In this document: piece by piece, positions 1-8,197 of the stretch
Numbering within the stretch: the stretch's first letter is position 1
How the letters are laid out: each line of letters opens with the position of its first letter
NCBI RefSeq assembly: GCF_014694385.1
Contig: NZ_JAAOCA010000008.1
Coordinates: forward strand, 124,001-188,000
Direction of reading: 5' to 3'
DNA: 64,000 nt
From: Pseudomonas typographi
Lineage (GTDB): Bacteria > Pseudomonadota > Gammaproteobacteria > Pseudomonadales > Pseudomonadaceae
Translations under genes and position numbers: made by a program
The notes under the pieces: generated by a model
Told to the model about the DNA's origin: nothing
The model's database searches: none
The model's input: only the letters and a program-made list of their open reading frames with translations

Positions 1-721
1 ACGCACTGGCGAATTCCTCGACATCATCGATGGGCTGTGGCGCCATGAGCGTTTCAGTTACCAGGGCGAGATCTACCAACTGGAAAACGGCGGGCTGCCG
101 CCCAGCCTTCGCCACGAACGCAAGCCGGGGGTGTACTTCTCGGGGTTCTCCGAGGCCGCCCTGGATGTGGCGGCGCGGCACGCCGACGTGTACCTGAACT
201 GGGCTGAACCGGTAGAAAAACTGCGCCCGCACATCGAGCGCGTGCGCGAGCTGGCCGATAAGCAAGGGCGCCAGGTGCGGTTCGGCATCCGCATCGACCT
301 GTTTGCCCGGGAAACCGAAGAAGCCGCCTGGGGCGAGCTGCGCCGGCAATACGAACGCATCGATGCACAAACCAGCGCGTCGATCCAGCATTTCGCCAGC
401 GGCTCCGATTCGGTGGGTGCCGCACGGCAAACCGCATACCACCGGGGCGTGGAGCGTTTCGAAGACCTGATCATCGCGCCCAACCTCTGGGCGGGTTTCG
501 GCAAGGCCAAGCCTGGCCCGACCATCGGCTTGGTCGGCAGCCACCAGAACGTTGCCGAGCGCCTTGCCGAATACCGCGACGCCGGTTTTTCGACCTTCAT
601 CCTGGCCGGCAACCCCCACCTGGAAGAAGCGCTGCGCATCGGCCAGGAGGTGCTACCGCTGGTCCATGGCCGTGACCGTTCGCACGCACACACCCCCTTG
701 GCGCTGCAACGCGGCGCCTGA
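1..721 (+). CDS. SsuD-type LLM flavin monooxygenase, 3' part
   Basis: The reading frame is open from base 2 to the TGA at 719-721, so the gene starts before the window. The protein end is typical of the SsuD/MsuD branch of the luciferase-like FMNH2-dependent monooxygenases, which cleave the C-S bond of alkanesulfonates to give an aldehyde and sulfite. Seen: a GLVGSHQNVAERLAEYRDAG segment followed by FILAGNPHLEEALRIG, the usual C-terminal barrel signature of SsuD. The next gene starts 19 bases downstream, so it probably heads the same operon. The substrate cannot be told from the C-terminal half; another LLM desulfurising enzyme is possible. Confidence 0.88.
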   Translation, partial: RTGEFLDIIDGLWRHERFSYQGEIYQLENGGLPPSLRHERKPGVYFSGFSEAALDVAARHADVYLNWAEPVEKLRPHIERVRELADKQGRQVRFGIRIDLFARETEEAAWGELRRQYERIDAQTSASIQHFASGSDSVGAARQTAYHRGVERFEDLIIAPNLWAGFGKAKPGPTIGLVGSHQNVAERLAEYRDAGFSTFILAGNPHLEEALRIGQEVLPLVHGRDRSHAHTPLALQRGA

Positions 722-740
722 ACCTTCAAGGAGCTTCCCC

Positions 741-1793
741 ATGAGTCAACCGCTCGATACGCTCTGGTACACCCGTTGCCCGGTACCCACCGGCCTCGGC
801 ATCGCCGTACAAAAAGGCTGGCTGGAGCAGTCGCTGAGTCACCAGGGCACTCTCATCAACTCGTTGCGCGATTCGGCCGACCAGGCGGTGCGTGAATCGC
901 ATTTCGACCATAGCCTGCAGAATTCGGTGCGCCACGGCGGCAGCATCCCGGCCGTATGGGCGCGTGCCAGCGGCCGCCAAACACGGGTAATCGGCTTGTC
1001 GTGGGCCGACGAAGTGCAGTTGATCCTGACCCGCCCCGACACCGGCATCCGCGAGGTAAAAGACCTCAAGGGGCGCCGCTTCGGCGTGCCGGACTGGGCC
1101 CAGGCACAGATCGACTTCACCCGTGCCCAAGCCATCCGCGGCCTTGAAAACGCGCTAAAGCTCGAAGGCCTGGAAGTCAAGGATGTGGAACTGGTGAACT
1201 ACCACCACGGTGGCACCTTCAGCGACACCGCGCCCGCCGAAACCGCCGGCGTTAGCGCCTTCAGCCCGCGCCGCGCCGGTGGCCAGAATGGCGAGCTGAC
1301 CGGGCTGCTGCGCGGTGAGGTGGATGCGATTTTCCTAAAGGGTGCCCATGCTGTGCAATTGGCTCACCAATTCGGCTTGCACACGGTGATCGACACCGGC
1401 TCGCACCCGGACCCGTTGATTCGCTCGAACAACGGCACGCCACGCACGCTCACCGTCGACCAGCACCTGCTCGACCATCACTTCGATGCGGCGGTGGCGA
1501 TTTTGGCCGCTGTGCAGCAGGCTGAACAATGGGCCTGGGCGCACCCGGAAGACACCCGCCGCTACCTGGCGCGTGAGGCCAACAGCAGTGAATACTGGGT
1601 GATCCAAGCTTACGGCGAAGACGCCCATCAGCGCCTGCGCACCCAATTGGAACCGCGCTCGATCGAGGCCCTGCAGGACTTCACCCACTTCCTGCACCGC
1701 TGGGGCTTCACCCCGGGGCCGGTGGCGGTAAATGATTGGATCGACCCGCGCCCGCTCGAAGCGTTGCAAAGCGCCGCCGCCCGCGCCAGTTAG
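741..1793 (+). CDS. DszB-like sulfinate desulfinase family protein, catalytic Cys present
   Basis: 350 aa, ATG at 741 with AAGGAG about 9 bases upstream. The fold is that of NMT1/SsuA-type binding proteins, but the closest pattern I recognise is DszB, the 2'-hydroxybiphenyl-2-sulfinate desulfinase. The N-terminus DTLWYTRCPVP places Cys13 where DszB has its nucleophile Cys27. His54 and Arg64, in SHFDHSLQNSVRHGGSIP, keep the 10-residue spacing of DszB His60 and Arg70 and the following Gly-Gly. No signal peptide or lipobox is visible, which also fits a cytoplasmic enzyme better than a periplasmic binding protein. It sits between an SsuD-type monooxygenase and a close paralogue (1880-2935). Inferred role: release of sulfite from a sulfinate. 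Automated annotation would probably call it an ABC substrate-binding protein. Confidence 0.75.
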   Translation: MSQPLDTLWYTRCPVPTGLGIAVQKGWLEQSLSHQGTLINSLRDSADQAVRESHFDHSLQNSVRHGGSIPAVWARASGRQTRVIGLSWADEVQLILTRPDTGIREVKDLKGRRFGVPDWAQAQIDFTRAQAIRGLENALKLEGLEVKDVELVNYHHGGTFSDTAPAETAGVSAFSPRRAGGQNGELTGLLRGEVDAIFLKGAHAVQLAHQFGLHTVIDTGSHPDPLIRSNNGTPRTLTVDQHLLDHHFDAAVAILAAVQQAEQWAWAHPEDTRRYLAREANSSEYWVIQAYGEDAHQRLRTQLEPRSIEALQDFTHFLHRWGFTPGPVAVNDWIDPRPLEALQSAAARAS

Positions 1794-1879
1794 TGAAGGG
1801 TTGAACACCCTACACTCACCGAAAGCCCCCGGCCCATCCGGGGGCCGCCCCGCCGATCGCGAGAGGAATTTTGCCCGCA

Positions 1880-2935
1880 ATGAACACCCCGCTCGATACC
1901 CTCTGGTACACCCATAGCCCGGTGCCCACGGGGCTTGGTATTGCCGTCGAATCCGGCCGCTTGGCCGAAGCGTTCCGCCCTTACGGCACGCGCATCCAAG
2001 GGCTGCGAGAATCCTCCGACCGCGAGGTGCGCGAAGCGCATTTCGACCATCACTTGCCCAACTCGGTGCGCCACGGCGGGAACATCCCATCGATCTGGGC
2101 CAAGGCCAGCGGCCGTGCCACTCGGGTATTGGGCTTGTCGTGGAGCGACGAAGTGCAGTTGATCGTGTCGAGCCCCGAAAGCCCGGTGCGTAGCATCCGT
2201 GACTTGCGCAACCGCCGGTTCGGCGTGCCGCTGTGGGCCAATGTTCAAATCGACTTCACCCGCGCCCAGGCCATCCGCGGCCTGGAAAATGCCCTGAGCC
2301 TTGAGGGCTTGGCTGTCTCGGATGTGGAACTGGTCGACTACCCCTATGGCGGCACCTACAGCGACGACCCGGTGCGCCACGTCCATGGCGCCCAGGTGAT
2401 GCTCGAAGGCAACCGCGCGCGCCGGCGCAACAACGAGTTGATTGGCCTGCTGCGCGGCGATATCGATGCGATCTTCCTTAAAGGCGCCCACGGCCTGCAA
2501 TTGGCCGACGAATTCGGCCTGCACGTAGTGGTGGATGTGGGCTCGCACCCCGATCCGCTGATACGTGCCAACATCGGTACTCCGCGTACGCTCACGGTCG
2601 ATCAACACCTGCTCGACCATCATTTCGACGCCGCCGTACTGATCGTTGAAACCGTACTGCGTGCCGAACAGTGGGCCTGGGCGCACCCGGAAGACACGCG
2701 GCGGTTCCTCGCTCGCGAATTGAACACCAGCGAATACTGGGTAGCAGCGGCTTACGGCGAAGACGCGCACATGCGCCTGCAGACCAACCTCGCCGAGCGC
2801 TCCGTGGCCGCGCTACAAGACCTCACCGATTTTCTTGAGCGCTGGCGCTTCATTCCCGCGCGCTTCGATGTACGCCAGTGGATAGAGCCGAGCGCGCTGG
2901 GGCATTTGCTGGAGAAATTCAATGTCGCCATCTAG
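1880..2935 (+). CDS. DszB-like paralogue with Ser in place of the catalytic Cys
   Basis: 351 aa and collinear with the preceding gene (both start M-x-x-PLDTLWYT). ATG 1880 was chosen because it aligns with the start of the paralogue; GAGAGG lies 13 bases upstream, and a TTG at 1871 is an alternative. The nucleophile position is Ser13 (YTHSPVP), while His54, Arg64 and the Gly-Gly are kept. In DszB the Cys27Ser exchange gives an inactive enzyme that still binds substrate, so this protein may bind a sulfinate or sulfonate without cleaving it, or use another chemistry. No signal peptide is visible, so it is not an obvious periplasmic partner for the ABC permeases downstream. The next gene overlaps its 3' end by 14 bases. 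Confidence 0.72.
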   Translation: MNTPLDTLWYTHSPVPTGLGIAVESGRLAEAFRPYGTRIQGLRESSDREVREAHFDHHLPNSVRHGGNIPSIWAKASGRATRVLGLSWSDEVQLIVSSPESPVRSIRDLRNRRFGVPLWANVQIDFTRAQAIRGLENALSLEGLAVSDVELVDYPYGGTYSDDPVRHVHGAQVMLEGNRARRRNNELIGLLRGDIDAIFLKGAHGLQLADEFGLHVVVDVGSHPDPLIRANIGTPRTLTVDQHLLDHHFDAAVLIVETVLRAEQWAWAHPEDTRRFLARELNTSEYWVAAAYGEDAHMRLQTNLAERSVAALQDLTDFLERWRFIPARFDVRQWIEPSALGHLLEKFNVAI

Positions 2936-4100
2936 GGCATTCTTGCCCGGCTTCATGATACTCACCCTGCTAAGCGGCTCCACCATTGGCATGGCCAAGA
3001 TCGTGACCACGCTGTATGCCATCGACTTGGGCGCTACCCCGCTGCAATTGGGCGTGATCGGCGCCATGGAATCCTTAGGGATGCTCCTGCTGACGCTTCC
3101 GGCCGGCGTGTTCATCGCCCGCTACGGCGCACGCCGGGTGTACTTCCTGGCGAGCTTGGGGCCGATGCTGCTGAACCTGGCCATCCCGTTGTTTAGCGGG
3201 TGGGTGTGGCTGGCGATGTTTCGGCTGTTGATCGGGCTGTGCATTCCGTTTCGGATGGTGGCCATGAGCAGCGCCTTCCTCGACCGCCTGCGCCACATTG
3301 GCAATGCCAAGGCTGGCTGGTATCGCGCTGCCCTGACCTTGGGCATGGGGTTGCTCGGCCCTTTACTAGGCAGCGGCCTCAGTGCCCAAGTAGGTTTTGC
3401 CGGGTGCTTTGCAACCATTGGCATGTGCTTCGGCGCCATGGCGTTCAGCAGCTTGGGCTTTTGGCGCGACGCTGCCCCAAAACCCGCCGCGGCAGGCAGC
3501 GCATCGGGCGCTTCGCTGTGGGCTTTGCTTAACGACCGGGTGGTCAGCCAGAGCTGCCTGGTCGAAATGCTCTGTGGCGCCACCCATGCGCTGTTCAGCA
3601 CCTTCATCATCCTCTTGGCCATCACCCGGGCCGGGGTTTCACAGCCGTGGGCAGCCTCGTTGTTGATGGTGCAGGGCGCCGCGTTGGTGGTGGTGTTATT
3701 GGGCCTTGGGCGGGCCGTTCAACGGCTGGGTACACGGTCTACCTATCTGTTCGCGATGGTCTCAGCGCTGGCGGCCCTGCTGCTGCTGGGCCTGGGCAGC
3801 GGCTATAGCGTTTACGCGCTCGGGGCCGTGTTATTGAGCGTGGCCATGGCCCTGCTACACCTGCTGAACATGGCCCAGCTAGGTGCCCAGCCCATGGACA
3901 AAGGGCGTATCGGCGGCCTGTTCAATTTAGCCGGGTTGTTGGGTAGCTGCGCCAGTGCCTTGCTCGGCGGCGCGGTCGCGCAACGGCTGGGCATCGCTAA
4001 TGTGTTTCTCGCCTGGATCGCACCGCTGGTACTGGCCGGTGGGTTTGGTTGGTTACGCCACCTGCGCGCGGCCCCAGGCCTACAAGCGATGGAGCATTGA
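2922..4100 (+). CDS. MFS transporter of sulfur cluster A
   Basis: 392 aa, strongly hydrophobic throughout, with about 12 membrane segments expected for a major facilitator permease. The N-terminal half carries an MFS loop 2-3 type stretch (FIARYGARRVYF, residues about 64-75) after the second helix. It overlaps the end of the DszB-like paralogue by 14 bases and ends one base before the next start, so it is translationally embedded in the sulfur operon. By context it may import an organosulfur substrate or export the desulfurised carbon skeleton; the sequence does not say which. Confidence 0.85.
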   Translation: MSPSRAFLPGFMILTLLSGSTIGMAKIVTTLYAIDLGATPLQLGVIGAMESLGMLLLTLPAGVFIARYGARRVYFLASLGPMLLNLAIPLFSGWVWLAMFRLLIGLCIPFRMVAMSSAFLDRLRHIGNAKAGWYRAALTLGMGLLGPLLGSGLSAQVGFAGCFATIGMCFGAMAFSSLGFWRDAAPKPAAAGSASGASLWALLNDRVVSQSCLVEMLCGATHALFSTFIILLAITRAGVSQPWAASLLMVQGAALVVVLLGLGRAVQRLGTRSTYLFAMVSALAALLLLGLGSGYSVYALGAVLLSVAMALLHLLNMAQLGAQPMDKGRIGGLFNLAGLLGSCASALLGGAVAQRLGIANVFLAWIAPLVLAGGFGWLRHLRAAPGLQAMEH

Positions 4101-4101
4101 C

Positions 4102-4863
4102 ATGCGACGAGCGTTCAACGGGCAACCACTGCTGTGGCTACTGTCGCCGGCGGCGTTGCTGTTGGCCTGGGCGTTGGCCGCCAACAGCGGGGCGTTCCCC
4201 GTGCAGTTGTTGGTACCGCCGCAAGCCGTGTACCACAGTTTCACCGAACTGCTGGTCAGCGGGGAATTGCGCGAGCATTTGGTGGCCAGCCTTTCGCGGC
4301 TGGGCCTGGGCTTTGGCATCGGTGCGGTGGCCGGCATGGCGTTCGGCACCGCCATGGCGTTGTCGCGTAACGTCGAAGCGTTTTGCGGCCCGCTGTTTCA
4401 CTGCGTGCGGCAGATCCCATCGATCGCCCTGATCCCGATGTTCATTCTGTTCTTCGGCGTGGACGACGTATTCAAGGTACTGATCGTCACCAAAGCGGCG
4501 TTCTTTCCAGTGGCACTGGCCGCCTGTGAAGGGGTGCGTGCCATCCCCCGCGCTTATTTCGAAGTGGCCTCGCTGTATCGCCTGCCGCTGCGCAGTTTGC
4601 TCACCGAGGTCGCCTTGCCGGCGGCGGCACCCACGTTGCTCACTGGGCTGCGCATCGGCTTGAGCCGGGCATGGATGGTGCTGGTGGCCACAGAGTTACT
4701 CGCCGGCGACATTGGCTTGGGGCAATTGATCGAGATGAGCCGGCAAATGCTGCGCATCGACCTGGTGATGGTAGGCGTGCTGTTGATCGGCCTGATCGGC
4801 TTCTGCCTTGAGGGTGGTTTTCACCTTTTAGAAAAGCGCCTGCTGCGTTGGAAGCCGCTATGA
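4102..4863 (+). CDS. SsuC-type ABC permease 1
   Basis: 253 aa inner-membrane permease of the BPD_transp_1 family. Hydrophobic segments lie near residues 9-27, 70-90, 105-125, 130-150, 185-205 and 220-240. The EAA-type cytoplasmic loop, which contacts the ATPase, is in the region EVASLYRLPLRSLLTEVALP. It resembles SsuC/TauC/ThiX permeases of sulfonate, taurine and related importers. The start ATG 4102 follows the MFS stop by one base. A second permease of the same kind follows, so the transporter is probably a heterodimer rather than the usual SsuC homodimer. No periplasmic binding protein is encoded next to it. Confidence 0.9.
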   Translation: MRRAFNGQPLLWLLSPAALLLAWALAANSGAFPVQLLVPPQAVYHSFTELLVSGELREHLVASLSRLGLGFGIGAVAGMAFGTAMALSRNVEAFCGPLFHCVRQIPSIALIPMFILFFGVDDVFKVLIVTKAAFFPVALAACEGVRAIPRAYFEVASLYRLPLRSLLTEVALPAAAPTLLTGLRIGLSRAWMVLVATELLAGDIGLGQLIEMSRQMLRIDLVMVGVLLIGLIGFCLEGGFHLLEKRLLRWKPL

Positions 4864-5633
4864 GCACATTCAAGAAATGCTGCGCCGGGTTACGCGGGCT
4901 GGCCTCACCGTTGCTGTTGGTCGCCGCCTGGGAAGCCGCCTCGCGCCAGGATGCCAGCCATGCCTACGCCTTCGCTTCGCTGGCCAGCATCGGCGCCGGG
5001 TTGCGAGAGTTGAGCGGCTCGGGCGAGTTGTGGCTGAGCGCGCTGGCAAGCTTGCAACGCACCTGCCTTGGCCTGCTCTACGGCGCCTCCCTCGGCACCC
5101 TGCTTGGCGCCGGCATGGCGTTGTCGCCGCTGGCCGCACGGCTGGTCGGGCCGCTGTTCCATAGCCTGCGGCAAGTACCAATTCTAGGCTTGATACCATT
5201 GTTGGCGCTGTGGTTCGGCAGCGGCGAAGGCACCAAGGTGCTGATCGTCGCCCTGGCGGCCTTTTACCCGATGGCGCTCAATGCGGTGGAGGGGTTCAGC
5301 CAGGTCGACCCACGCTATCGCGAAGTTGGCCGGCTTTTTGGGCTCGGGCCTTGGCAACACTGTTGGCATGTGCTGCTGCCCAGCGCCCTGCCCAGCTTAT
5401 TCAACGGCCTATTGCATGCCTTGGCATTCGCCTGGGTCAGCTCTGTGGGCTGCGAACTGTTTCTATCCACCGGCGTGGGCCTGGGCAACATGATGATGAA
5501 CGCAGAGGCAGGCGCACGCATGGACATCATCGTGATCGGCGTACTGTGCATTGGCTTGCTCGGCTACGCCATGAACCTGTTGTTTTCCCGCCTGAGCCAG
5601 CGCTTGCTGCGCTGGCGCCCGCTTCGTCGCTAG
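4860..5633 (+). CDS. SsuC-type ABC permease 2
   Basis: 257 aa permease, paralogous in layout to the one before it (LFHSLRQVPILGLIPLLALW here, LFHCVRQIPSIALIPMFILF there). Its ATG overlaps the upstream stop in an ATGA junction, which suggests translational coupling. The EAA loop lies in REVGRLFGLGPWQHCWHVLLP. Together with 4102-4863 and the ATPase at 5642 it would make a heterodimeric-permease ABC importer of the nitrate/sulfonate/taurine type. The substrate is inferred from context only to be a sulfur compound. Confidence 0.9.
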   Translation: MSTFKKCCAGLRGLASPLLLVAAWEAASRQDASHAYAFASLASIGAGLRELSGSGELWLSALASLQRTCLGLLYGASLGTLLGAGMALSPLAARLVGPLFHSLRQVPILGLIPLLALWFGSGEGTKVLIVALAAFYPMALNAVEGFSQVDPRYREVGRLFGLGPWQHCWHVLLPSALPSLFNGLLHALAFAWVSSVGCELFLSTGVGLGNMMMNAEAGARMDIIVIGVLCIGLLGYAMNLLFSRLSQRLLRWRPLRR

Positions 5634-5641
5634 GTGTATCC

Positions 5642-6442
5642 ATGACAGCCATCGCCCCTCCCATACCCCCCTTGGCCCTCGACACGCCCGGAGCATTGAG
5701 CATACGTGGGCTGAACAAGCACTACCCCATCGACGGGCGCCGCCTGCCAGTGCTGCAACACATCGACCTGCAGGTACAGCCCGGCGAGTTCATCGCCATC
5801 GTAGGCGCCAGCGGCTGCGGTAAATCCACCCTGCTGCGGCTGATCGCTGGCCTTGAAACGGATTACGAGGGCCAGATGCAACTGGACGGCAAGCCGATCA
5901 GGGGCCCCAGCCTGGACCGCGGCATGGTATTTCAGGATCACCGGCTATTCCCCTGGAAGACCGTATTCGACAACATCGCCTTGGCGCTGAAGCACTCCCG
6001 GCTGGATAAGGCGCACGTCGCTGCACGGGTGAACGAACACATCGCGCTGGTGGGCTTGCAGGGGTTCGAACACGCTTACCCGCACCAACTGTCCGGTGGC
6101 ATGGCCCAGCGCGCCGCCATCGCCAGGGCTTTGATCACCCAACCTAAGCTGCTGTTGCTCGATGAGCCGTTCGGGGCGCTCGATGCGCTGACCCGGGTAC
6201 GTATGCAGCAAGAGCTGCAACGGCTGTGGATACAGCAGCGCAGCACCATGATCATGGTCACGCACGATGTCGAAGAGGCGCTGTACCTGGGCGATCGGGT
6301 CATCGTGCTGGAGCCACGGCCCGGCCGTATCCGCCACGTGATCGAGGTAGGCTTGGCGCACCCGCGCGAACGCAACGCTGCGCGGTTGCAATCGTTGCGC
6401 CAGGAGATACTGGGGCAGTTGCTAAGCCAGGCCGGGCACTGA
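5642..6442 (+). CDS. SsuB/TauB-type ABC ATPase
   Basis: 266 aa. Walker A GASGCGKST is at residues 55-63, the ABC signature LSGGMAQR near 149-156, Walker B LLLLDEPFGALD near 169-180 and the switch His in VTHDVEEA near 207. MVFQDHRLFPW is the Q-loop region typical of the NrtC/SsuB/TauB subfamily. ATG 5642 follows the permease stop by 8 bases. It energises the two permeases and is the last gene of sulfur cluster A; the next gene is convergent. Confidence 0.92.
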   Translation: MTAIAPPIPPLALDTPGALSIRGLNKHYPIDGRRLPVLQHIDLQVQPGEFIAIVGASGCGKSTLLRLIAGLETDYEGQMQLDGKPIRGPSLDRGMVFQDHRLFPWKTVFDNIALALKHSRLDKAHVAARVNEHIALVGLQGFEHAYPHQLSGGMAQRAAIARALITQPKLLLLDEPFGALDALTRVRMQQELQRLWIQQRSTMIMVTHDVEEALYLGDRVIVLEPRPGRIRHVIEVGLAHPRERNAARLQSLRQEILGQLLSQAGH

Positions 6443-6521
6443 CCCCGGCCGCCGGTGAGGGGTGGCAGGTAAAAGTGGGCTGAGGCTACCGCCCGCCGGC
6501 CCCCCCTAAAAAACTTACCGG

Positions 6522-7445
6522 TTACCGAATGATTCTTTGGTCGGCAACGACAAACCCATGGTAGTTATCGTCGATGAATTTTTTCACTTCAGGGCCAGTC
6601 AAGTAGCGCGCCAGCAGCGTCACCCGGTCGTCATCCAGCAGGTTATTGCGCGTATAGATGAGGTTAGCGTAGGGGTTGTCTGCTGCCTGCTCCTTGACCA
6701 GTGCCCGGGACGGGTCCACGCCGTTGGAAAGGGCCACATCGCCGTTGATGAAGCTGGCGTCAGCGTCAGGCAACGCTTTGGCACGCAACACGGTGTCTGT
6801 GGGCACCAATTTAAGATGCTTGGGGTTGTCGATGATCGACTTTTCGCTCACGGCAATAGCGGCCGGCGAGCTGTCCAGCTTATCGACGTTCAACTTGATC
6901 AGCTTGAGGTCTTGCAAAATGAACAAGGCACGCGGCAAGTTGGTTTGCTCATTGGGGATCAAGATCTGAGCGCCCTCGGGCAATGCTTGCGCGGATGTGT
7001 ATTTTTCAGAATATAGGCCAAAGGCGTTGACCAACACCGCCGCTTTACCGTCGAAGTTATTCAACGCCGGATGGGCCGCTTTCCAGGCGTTGACGTAGGG
7101 CTGGTGGCCGGTAAAGGTGACATCGGTATCGCCGTTGGCCAGCAGCTCATAAGCATCGAGCGCACCGCTGCCGCCACTGGTGGTCAGTTGCAGTTTAAGG
7201 CCTGCCCCATCGGCATCGGCCAGTGCCTGCACGTACTTGATGACATCGCCTTGGGGCGAGGCGGTCGCGTATACCTTCAGAGGGGTGCTTGATACGGTGG
7301 TGCCCTTGTTCAACGTAGCCGCCGTTTGGCTTGCACCGGGCCCTTTCGATGGGTTCTGGCCAGCGCCGGTGAACCATGCCACTGCCAGCGCCGCGCCAAT
7401 GGCGATAACGGCAATTCCGGCCGCTTTAGCGTTTATGTTGTTCAT
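6522..7445 (-). CDS. metQ: MetQ/NlpA-family substrate-binding protein without a lipobox
   Basis: 307 aa, third gene of a metN-metI-metQ type operon on the minus strand. The NlpA (lipoprotein 9) pattern is clear: LKVYATASPQGDVIKYV, then DVTFTGHQPYVNAWKAAH, then IPNEQTNLPRALFIL. Known members bind methionine or related compounds for the MetNI transporter. Unusually, the N-terminus has a hydrophobic stretch (residues about 9-27) without the lipobox cysteine, so it is more likely membrane-anchored or released than a lipoprotein. The neighbouring sulfur genes suggest sulfur-amino-acid or organosulfur uptake. The D-methionine specificity of classical MetQ is not proven here. Confidence 0.87.
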   Translation of the reverse strand: MNNINAKAAGIAVIAIGAALAVAWFTGAGQNPSKGPGASQTAATLNKGTTVSSTPLKVYATASPQGDVIKYVQALADADGAGLKLQLTTSGGSGALDAYELLANGDTDVTFTGHQPYVNAWKAAHPALNNFDGKAAVLVNAFGLYSEKYTSAQALPEGAQILIPNEQTNLPRALFILQDLKLIKLNVDKLDSSPAAIAVSEKSIIDNPKHLKLVPTDTVLRAKALPDADASFINGDVALSNGVDPSRALVKEQAADNPYANLIYTRNNLLDDDRVTLLARYLTGPEVKKFIDDNYHGFVVADQRIIR

Positions 7446-7510
7446 CCCCTACCCTTCAATGCCAGTGAAAACTTATTGACCGCCGATGTTCTCTTGCTTT
7501 GGATAAATAC

Positions 7511-8179
7511 CTAGCGCTTATGCTTTCTCGCCCGGATCCAAACATCACCGGTAAGTTGGATCAATTGCACGATAATGACCATGGCCAACACCGAGATAAA
7601 CATCAGCTCCCCATAAAAGCGCTGGTAGCCAAATTCGATGGCAAAGTCCCCCACCCCACCCGCGCCTACCGCACCGGCCACCGCGGTGCCCTCTACGGTG
7701 CCCACGAGAATAATCGTGATTGCGTTCAATAACCCCGAGAACGATTCCGGCAACAGCACCCTGAATACGAACTGGGTTTTGCTCACGCCCATCGTGCGCG
7801 CGGCGTCGATACGGCCTTGGTCAAGTTCCCTCAATGCCGCTTCGACCAACCGGGAAAAAAATGGGCTGAACCCTAACACCAACGGAATGATCGCCGCAGC
7901 GGGGCCTAACGTGGTGCCGACCAGCGCCCGGGTGATGGGGATAAGCAGCACGATAAGAATCAAAAACGGAATGGAACGCCCCATATTCACTACGGTGGTC
8001 AGCAAGTAATAAAACACCGGCTTAGGCGAAAGGGAGTGCGGTGCGGTCAGGTACAGCGTGGTGCCAACGGCCAAACCGACAATAATGATACAAGGGCCGG
8101 CAATGGCGACCATGTAGAGCGTTTGAGCTAAGGCCAGCCAAAAGTCTGGAAGGTACGTTTGCCAACTGAGGGTGTTCAT
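7511..8179 (-). CDS. metI: MetI-family ABC permease
   Basis: 222 aa, inner-membrane permease. ATG 8179 begins MNTLSWQTYLPDFW; a TTG four codons upstream (8191) is the alternative. The sequence follows MetI closely: GRSIPFLILIVLLIPITRALVG, then the EAA loop EAALRELDQGRIDAARTMG, and VGTVEGTAVAGAVGAGGVGD near the C-terminus. It lies 18 bases downstream of metN and 65 bases upstream of metQ in the direction of transcription, so the three form one operon. Confidence 0.92.
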   Translation of the reverse strand: MNTLSWQTYLPDFWLALAQTLYMVAIAGPCIIIVGLAVGTTLYLTAPHSLSPKPVFYYLLTTVVNMGRSIPFLILIVLLIPITRALVGTTLGPAAAIIPLVLGFSPFFSRLVEAALRELDQGRIDAARTMGVSKTQFVFRVLLPESFSGLLNAITIILVGTVEGTAVAGAVGAGGVGDFAIEFGYQRFYGELMFISVLAMVIIVQLIQLTGDVWIRARKHKR

Positions 8180-8197
8180 GGCATGCCCCAAAAGGGT

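Noticed and set aside
1335..2770. Long minus-strand ORFs opposite the two DszB-like genes
   Set aside because: They mirror each other because the two plus-strand genes are paralogues; both are shadows with no family likeness or ribosome site.
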